From: Nocardioides marmorisolisilvae
GTDB taxonomy: Bacteria > Actinomycetota > Actinomycetes > Propionibacteriales > Nocardioidaceae
Direction: 5' to 3'
Assembly (NCBI RefSeq): GCF_031656915.1
Contig: NZ_CP134227.1
Location: 3,100,001 to 3,164,000 of the forward strand
DNA: 64,000 nucleotides
The position numbers were made by a program, and so were the translations under genes. The notes below the pieces were generated by a model. The model was not told the origin of the DNA. It saw only the letters and a program-made list of their open reading frames with translations, and made no database searches. Below are positions 63,223 to 64,000 of the stretch, one piece after another. The number at the start of each line of letters is the position of its first letter. Within the stretch, counting starts at the first letter, position 1.

Positions 63223-64000
63223 ATGGCACGAGCGGTCGGTATCGACCTCGGCACGACCAACTCCGTCGTCGCCGTCCTTGAGGGTGGGGAACCCACCGTC
63301 ATCGCCAACGCGGAGGGGGCCCGGACGACACCGTCCGTCGTCGCCTTCTCGAAGTCCGGAGAGGTCCTCGTCGGTGAGGTCGCCAAGCGGCAGGCCGTCA
63401 CCAACATCGACCGGACGATCCGGTCGGTCAAGCGCCACATGGGCACCGACTGGAAGACCGAGATCGACGGCAAGGACTTCAACGCCCAGCAGATCAGCGC
63501 GTTCGTGCTGCAGAAGCTCAAGCGCGACGCCGAGGCCTACCTCGGCGAGACCGTCACCGATGCAGTGATCACGGTGCCGGCGTACTTCTCCGACGCCCAG
63601 CGCCAGGCCACCAAGGAGGCCGGTGAGATCGCCGGGCTGACCGTGAGCCGCATCGTCAACGAGCCGACCGCGGCCGCGCTGGCCTACGGGCTGGACAAGG
63701 GCGAGTCCGATCAGACCATCCTGGTCTTCGACCTGGGCGGTGGCACCTTCGACGTCTCCCTGCTGGAGATCGGCGAGGGCGTCGTCGAGGTGAAGGCGAC
63801 CAGCGGCGACAACCTGCTCGGCGGCGACGACTGGGACGCCCGGATCGTCGAGTGGATGGTCAAGAAGTTCAAGGACAGCAACGGCGTCGACCTCGGACAG
63901 GACAAGATCGCGCTGCAGCGCCTCCAAGAGGCCGCGGAGAAGGCGAAGATCGAGCTGTCCAGCTCCAGCGAGACGACGGTGCACCTGCCCTACATCACCC
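63223..64000 (+). CDS. dnaK: Hsp70 chaperone DnaK, N-terminal part (runs off the window)
   Basis: The first 259 codons are visible and the gene continues past the window. ATG 63223 follows GGTAGGAAA. The ATPase-domain motifs are intact: [18 protein letters not shown] (phosphate 1), [31 protein letters not shown] (connect) and [17 protein letters not shown] (phosphate 2). The HAIR operator 88 bases upstream implies HspR control, with grpE, dnaJ and hspR expected downstream outside the window. Confidence 0.97.
   Translation, partial: MARAVGIDLGTTNSVVAVLEGGEPTVIANAEGARTTPSVVAFSKSGEVLVGEVAKRQAVTNIDRTIRSVKRHMGTDWKTEIDGKDFNAQQISAFVLQKLKRDAEAYLGETVTDAVITVPAYFSDAQRQATKEAGEIAGLTVSRIVNEPTAAALAYGLDKGESDQTILVFDLGGGTFDVSLLEIGEGVVEVKATSGDNLLGGDDWDARIVEWMVKKFKDSNGVDLGQDKIALQRLQEAAEKAKIELSSSSETTVHLPYIT

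Overview
High-GC actinobacterial chromosome. Dense genes with many GTG/TTG starts, F420-dependent enzymes, an SCO4848-family membrane protein, an HspR-type HAIR site at dnaK and KstR-like operators all suggest a soil Nocardioidaceae-like organism (Nocardioides or a relative). This is inference from gene content; no species can be named. I saw no rRNA, tRNA, CRISPR array, IS element or prophage.

Layout. 1-8054: the end of a LuxR-type regulator, a small protein, three secreted hydrolases (lipase, S53 peptidase, CocE/NonD esterase), and between them a ribbon-helix-helix / DUF4097 / 36-aa cassette with a palindromic operator. 8144-14513: a membrane iron-sulfur reductase with an unusual repeated C-terminal tail, an IclR regulator, a secreted His-rich glycoside-hydrolase-like protein and an MFS carrier. 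14658-19305: histidine catabolism block 1 (hutH, NCS1 permease, hutU). 19320-20521: sortase and a DUF1992 protein. 20586-29686: phenylacetate catabolism (paaABCDE, TetR regulator, paaN, divergent paaK, MHS transporter) around a perfect 16-bp operator. 29696-31634: ThrE-type exporter and nitroreductase. 31752-38175: histidine block 2 (M20 amidohydrolase, hutF, hutI, ABC transporter for an amino acid). The two hut blocks are 17 kb apart but share an identical 17-bp sequence at the same distance from their first start codons.

38302-41468: a 59-aa ORF coupled to a large LuxR (LAL-type) ATPase-regulator. 41598-50308: a lipid or steroid-like oxidation neighbourhood (P450, sulfotransferase, SDR, alpha/beta hydrolase, DUF1214 protein, LLM oxidoreductase, SnoaL-like and deazaflavin-dependent proteins, Ohr) with two KstR-like operators. 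It contains a ten-copy 83-bp tandem array (45187-45995) made from the 3' end of the hydrolase gene; this is the only stretch over 300 bp without a normal gene.

50410-62009: a compact locus resembling type VII secretion of the EssC kind. It encodes a 950-residue exported helical protein, a periplasmic-binding lipoprotein, a transmembrane Ser/Thr kinase and an FHA-FtsK ATPase in one operon, with a convergent WXG100-like gene. It lacks the mycobacterial EccB/D/E and mycosin genes within the window and is the best candidate for an undescribed system. The window ends with an aldo/keto reductase and the 5' part of dnaK.
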